Part shown: piece after piece, positions 60,829 through 64,000 of the stretch
How the letters are laid out: every line of letters starts with the position of its first letter
How positions within the stretch are numbered: position 1 is the stretch's first letter
Source of the DNA: Simiduia litorea
GTDB lineage: Bacteria > Pseudomonadota > Gammaproteobacteria > Pseudomonadales > Cellvibrionaceae
Assembly: GCF_042853465.1 (NCBI RefSeq)
Contig: NZ_AP031497.1
Span: 2,108,001-2,172,000, forward strand
Direction of reading: 5' to 3'
DNA length: 64,000 nucleotides
The notes under the pieces: model-generated
Told to the model about the DNA's origin: nothing
What the model saw: the letters and a program-made list of their open reading frames with translations, nothing else
The model's database searches: none
Program-made: the position numbers and the translations under genes

Positions 60829-61653
60829 ATGGGGCACCATCCAGTTCAAGTCATAGCGGTAACCGGCGGTAAGGGTGGCGTAGGGAAGAGCAACATCTCG
60901 GTCAATATGAGTATCGCGCTTGCCCAGTTAGGTCGTCGCGTCATGTTGTTAGACGCTGACTTAGGACTCGCCAATGTCGATGTTCTATTGGGAATTCGTG
61001 CAAACAAGACCTTAGCAGACGTACTTTCCGGCGAGTGCTCTTTGCGAGAGGTGCTGATCAATGGCCCTGGCGGGGTTAGGATCGTGCCAGCCTCGTCCGG
61101 GGTTCAACAAATGGCTTCTCTCAGTAAGCAGCAGCATGGCGCCCTCATTCGTGCTTTTAGTGATATTTCAGACCAATTGGATGTATTGGTAATAGACACA
61201 GCGGCCGGTATTAGCGATACAGTGGTGAGCTTTGTTCGTGCAGCCAATGAAGCTTTGGTGGTTGTCTGCGATGAACCTTCGTCCGTTACCGATGCCTACG
61301 CGCTCATCAAGCTGCTACACAGAGATGCGGGGATGCAGCGTTTTCGCGTAGTGGCGAATATGACCCGCTCAGCCAATGAAGGCCAGTTACTGGTTAAGCG
61401 CTTACAGCAAGTATGTGATAAGTTTCTGGATGTAGCCCTGCAATTTGAAGGCTCAGTTCCCTTTGACGAAAATGTACGTAAGGCGGTACAGCACCAGAAG
61501 GCGCTGGTGGAATATTCACCGCAATCGAAAGCGTCAATTGCGATCAAATCTCTTGCAAAACGAGTGTCAGAATGGCCGCTACCGAAAGCTGCATCGGGTA
61601 ATTTAGAGTTTTTCGTCGAGCGTTTGCTAGAAACGTCGGATGCGGGCGTTTGA
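60829..61653 (+). CDS. fleN: FleN (FlhG), MinD-like flagellar number regulator
   Basis: The 274-residue MinD/ParA-type ATPase has the deviant Walker A GGKGGVGKSN (13-22), LLDADLGLANVDVLLG and VLVIDTAAGISDTVV. In Pseudomonas FleN binds FleQ and limits flagella to one per cell. The ATG at 60829 follows GGGAG by eight bases and is preferred to a GTG at 60817. It lies between flhF and fliA as usual. Confidence 0.95.
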   Translation: MGHHPVQVIAVTGGKGGVGKSNISVNMSIALAQLGRRVMLLDADLGLANVDVLLGIRANKTLADVLSGECSLREVLINGPGGVRIVPASSGVQQMASLSKQQHGALIRAFSDISDQLDVLVIDTAAGISDTVVSFVRAANEALVVVCDEPSSVTDAYALIKLLHRDAGMQRFRVVANMTRSANEGQLLVKRLQQVCDKFLDVALQFEGSVPFDENVRKAVQHQKALVEYSPQSKASIAIKSLAKRVSEWPLPKAASGNLEFFVERLLETSDAGV

Positions 61654-61680
61654 CCGATGGCAGCAGTTGAGGGGTTAGCC

Positions 61681-62409
61681 ATGTACGATCAGGCAAGTCG
61701 CGACGCCAGTGATCCTATCCGAATCGAAGACTATGCGTCATTGGTAAAGCGTATCGCCTACCATCTGATGTTAAAAATGCCCGCCAGTGTACAAGTTGAC
61801 GATCTTATTCAGGCCGGCATGATTGGTTTAATAGAAGCAGCCCAGAAATTTGACCCATCAAAAGGCGCGAGCTTTGAGACTTATGCGGGTATTCGTATTC
61901 GCGGTTCGATCATGGATGAAACCCGAAAAGGTGACTGGGTTCCACGTTCCGTTCATCGAAATGCGCGACGTGTCGCAGAGACGGTGCGCTATGTAGAGGC
62001 TCGGTTGGGGCGCACGGCGAGTGAAAAAGAGATAGCGGACGAACTAACAGTCAGTCTCGATGAATACCGAAATATCCTCCAAGACACCTCGAGCAGCAAG
62101 CTTTTCAGCTATGAAGAGTCGGCTGGTGATGATGACTCAATACTGGACGAGAAGCCCACATCCATTGGACTGGAGCCTCCCACAGACGCATTTGAGCGAC
62201 AAGCACTAAAGCAATCGCTCGCGCAGGCGATAACCCAACTACCTGAAAGGGAACAATTGGTACTTTCTTTGTACTATGACGAGGAATTAAATCTCAAGGA
62301 AATAGGTCAAATCTTGGGTGTGAGCGAATCGCGGGTTTCTCAAATACACTCTCAGGCGGCCGCGCGGCTCAAAGCCAAGCTTTCCGGCTGGCATAGAGAC
62401 GTCGATTAG
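61681..62409 (+). CDS. fliA: FliA, flagellar sigma factor sigma-28
   Basis: The 242-residue sigma factor has region 2 (LVKRIAYHLMLKMPASVQVDDLIQAGMIGLIEAAQKFDPSKGASFETYAGIRIRGSIMDE), region 3 and region 4 (LPEREQLVLSLYYDEELNLKEIGQILGVSESRVSQIHSQAAARLK). It transcribes the late promoters recognised upstream of fliC2, fliS1 and the FliT-like gene. The start at 61681 has GAGGGG eight bases before it and is preferred to 61657. Confidence 0.95.
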   Translation: MYDQASRDASDPIRIEDYASLVKRIAYHLMLKMPASVQVDDLIQAGMIGLIEAAQKFDPSKGASFETYAGIRIRGSIMDETRKGDWVPRSVHRNARRVAETVRYVEARLGRTASEKEIADELTVSLDEYRNILQDTSSSKLFSYEESAGDDDSILDEKPTSIGLEPPTDAFERQALKQSLAQAITQLPEREQLVLSLYYDEELNLKEIGQILGVSESRVSQIHSQAAARLKAKLSGWHRDVD

Positions 62410-62451
62410 ACCAAACAGCAATAAAATGAACGATTTAATGACTAAAACTGG

Positions 62452-62473
62452 CTAGTAGTCATCCAGCTACTAG
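62452..62473. repeat. Small inverted repeat in the cheY leader
   Basis: CTAGTAG and CTACTAG form a perfect 7-bp inverted repeat with an 8-base loop, 44 bp before the cheY start. It could be an operator or an RNA hairpin; there is no T tract after it. Confidence 0.4.
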
Positions 62474-62516
62474 ACTGAAAGTTGAATGGGGTCCAGCAGG
62501 TACGACGGAGGTTGCT

Positions 62517-62900
62517 TTGGACAAAAACATGAAAATTCTTATCGTTGATGACTTTTCAACAATGAGACGCATCATCAAAAACCTTTTACGTGATTTAGGC
62601 TTTAGCAACACGCAAGAGGCCGACGATGGTGCAACGGCACTTCCCATGTTGAAATCAGGCGATTTCGATTTTTTAGTCACTGACTGGAATATGCCTGGCA
62701 TGACTGGGATTGAGTTGCTCAAACACGTTCGTGCTGATGAGCGCCTAGCGGCGCTGCCGGTATTGATGGTAACAGCTGAGGCCAAAAGAGATCAGATTAT
62801 TGAGGCGGCTCAAGCTGGGGTGAGCGGCTATGTGGTCAAGCCTTTTACTGCCCAAGTACTCAAAGAAAAAATCGATAAGATTTTTGAGCGCGTTGGATAA
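62517..62900 (+). CDS. cheY: CheY, chemotaxis response regulator
   Basis: The 127-residue receiver has Asp56 (LVTDWNMPGMTG) as phosphorylation site, with acidic residues DD at 11-12, MVTAEAK and VVKPFT. Phosphorylated CheY binds FliM. Translation probably starts at TTG 62517: GGAGG lies five bases before it, whereas the ATG at 62529 (MKILIVDDFS) is 17 bases away. Vibrio CheY has the same four extra residues in form (MNKNMKIL). Confidence 0.96.
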   Translation: MDKNMKILIVDDFSTMRRIIKNLLRDLGFSNTQEADDGATALPMLKSGDFDFLVTDWNMPGMTGIELLKHVRADERLAALPVLMVTAEAKRDQIIEAAQAGVSGYVVKPFTAQVLKEKIDKIFERVG

Positions 62901-62925
62901 ATTTTAAGCAGTGACAAAGGCAGCC

Positions 62926-63699
62926 ATGAATAACGAATCTGATGATCTGGGCAACCAAGAGTTTGTAACAGAGCTGCGGGATTGCGCCAAACTCCTGATC
63001 GAGAAACTGGAAGGCGACAATTACGAAGACGCATCGAAGTTAATCGAACAAATCATAGAAAGCCGGGATCGGCATCTGTTTAACCGAGTCGGCAAGCTTA
63101 CCCGTGGCTTGCACACGGCGATTCGAAATTTTAATGTTGATGCTCCTGTGTCTGAGGCCGATAGCCTCACGGATGCCACTGATCGACTAAATTATGTCTT
63201 AAAATTAACCCAAGATGCCGCCGACAAAACCATGGACAAGGTCGAGGCGTCTGCCCCTATCGCCATGGACCTTGGCCGCGAAGCAAATTCCCTGAAATTA
63301 CAATGGCAAGCCCTGATTCGCCGCGAACTCAGTGCGGAGGATTTTAGAGAGCTCTATAAGCGCATGGATCAGTTTCTCGATCAAATGGAAACCGGCGCGG
63401 GCATACTGAATGCCAACCTTCAAGATATTATTTTAGAGCAAGGTTATCAGGATTTAACGGGGCAGGTTCTTAAAAAGGTCATCGGTTTAGTGTCAGATGT
63501 AGAAACTAGTCTGGTTGATTTAATGCGGCTCGCTGGTCAAGTAGAAGAAATTACAGGAATTCAAATGCCCGCCGATAACCAAATGGCGGCAGGTAAAGAT
63601 ACTGCTGGAGAAGGGCCACAAATTCACGCGGATAAGCGCGTCGACGTGGTTTCGGGCCAGGACGATGTCGACGACTTGCTTTCAAGTCTCGGATTCTGA
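62926..63699 (+). CDS. cheZ: CheZ, CheY-phosphate phosphatase
   Basis: The 257-residue helical protein has the catalytic segment DIILEQGYQDLTGQVLKKVIGLV, with the active glutamine in QDLTGQ, and ends with the CheY-binding peptide DVDDLLSSLGF. It dephosphorylates CheY and so resets motor direction. The ATG at 62926 with AAAGG upstream is preferred to a GTG at 62911. It lies between cheY and cheA. Confidence 0.94.
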   Translation: MNNESDDLGNQEFVTELRDCAKLLIEKLEGDNYEDASKLIEQIIESRDRHLFNRVGKLTRGLHTAIRNFNVDAPVSEADSLTDATDRLNYVLKLTQDAADKTMDKVEASAPIAMDLGREANSLKLQWQALIRRELSAEDFRELYKRMDQFLDQMETGAGILNANLQDIILEQGYQDLTGQVLKKVIGLVSDVETSLVDLMRLAGQVEEITGIQMPADNQMAAGKDTAGEGPQIHADKRVDVVSGQDDVDDLLSSLGF

Positions 63700-63730
63700 G
63701 TTTAAACCTTTGCTAGTTAAGGAGCGCTGA

Positions 63731-64000
63731 ATGGGCTTTGGCGATGACGACGATATCTTACAAGACTTCCTAGTGGAAGCAGGAGAGATATTGGAAAAAT
63801 TGTCGGAACAGCTCGTAGAATTAGAGCGCCAACCTGACGATAAAGATTTATTAAACGCCATTTTTCGGGGATTTCACACTGTTAAAGGTGGTGCTGGCTT
63901 TTTGCAATTGGGCGCAATGGTCGATTGCTGTCATATTACCGAAAACTTGTTTGATATTTTGCGCACCGGCAAACGCTCGGTCACTTCTGAGCTCATGGAT
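63731..64000 (+). CDS. cheA: CheA, chemotaxis histidine kinase (5' end only; gene runs off the window)
   Basis: The first 90 codons are present and open to the window end. They encode the P1 Hpt domain with the phosphorylated His49 in IFRGFHTVKGGAGFL, preceded by DDDDILQDFLVEAGEILEKLSEQLVELE. An AAGGAG ribosome site lies before the ATG. Kinase, dimerisation and CheW-binding domains lie outside the window. Confidence 0.95.
   Translation, partial: MGFGDDDDILQDFLVEAGEILEKLSEQLVELERQPDDKDLLNAIFRGFHTVKGGAGFLQLGAMVDCCHITENLFDILRTGKRSVTSELMD

Overview
The window is a chromosome segment from a motile, probably marine gammaproteobacterium. I infer the Cellvibrionales / Pseudomonas-Marinobacter neighbourhood for three reasons. 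The flagellar regulators are of the FleQ/FleS/FleR/FleN type. The motility gene order is fliC-flaG-fliD-fliS-fleQ-fleSR-fliEFGHIJ-...-flhA-flhF-fleN-fliA-cheYZA. Two housekeeping blocks, icd/cspD/clpS/clpA and rluE-nudJ-mnmA-hflD-purB, keep the usual gammaproteobacterial order. I see no tRNA, rRNA, insertion sequence, integrase, CRISPR array or obviously foreign island.

Positions 1-25.3 kb hold housekeeping genes. They begin with the end of a TetR-type regulator, a small membrane protein, a 5'-nucleotidase and a universal stress protein. A sulfur-assimilation group follows: cysB, a CXXC thioredoxin-like gene, and cysH with the four cysteines of an iron-sulfur APS reductase. Next come pabB, an alpha/beta hydrolase coupled to a Rieske protein, and rraA. 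The glyoxylate shunt (aceA, a divergent LysR regulator, malate synthase G) is followed by a two-gene unit of unknown function and roxA. The segment ends with the purB-to-rluE cluster, icd, cspD and clpSA. An intergenic site with 15 of 16 bases of the ParB-binding parS consensus lies between cysH and pabB.

Positions 25.3-64 kb are one large flagellar/chemotaxis locus. It holds two very large flagellins, flaG, fliD, three FliS paralogues, two FliT-like genes, fleQ, fleSR, fliEFGHIJ, an HsbA-HsbR-HptB switch, fliK, fliLMNOPQR-flhB, a non-flagellar SMP-30-like gene, flhA, flhF, fleN, fliA, cheY, cheZ and the first 90 codons of cheA.

The most informative signal is regulatory. Seven sigma-54 (-24/-12) promoters can be read by eye, before fliC1, fliS2, fleS, fliE, fliK, fliL and flhA. 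Three sigma-28 promoters precede fliC2, fliS1 and the second FliT-like gene. Two short motifs recur at these promoters. A T-tract followed by GAC begins 27-37 bp downstream of the -12 element at fliS2, fleS, fliE, fliL and flhA and is clustered before fleQ. An inverted repeat GGCAAA-N4-TGCCG occurs at fliC1, fliC2, fliE and fliK. I propose these as FleQ-class and FleR-class (or late-class) operators. That would give a readable four-tier hierarchy: FleQ, then sigma-54 class II genes, then FleSR class III genes, then FliA class IV genes, with the HptB-HsbR-HsbA switch and c-di-GMP sensing by FleQ as inputs.
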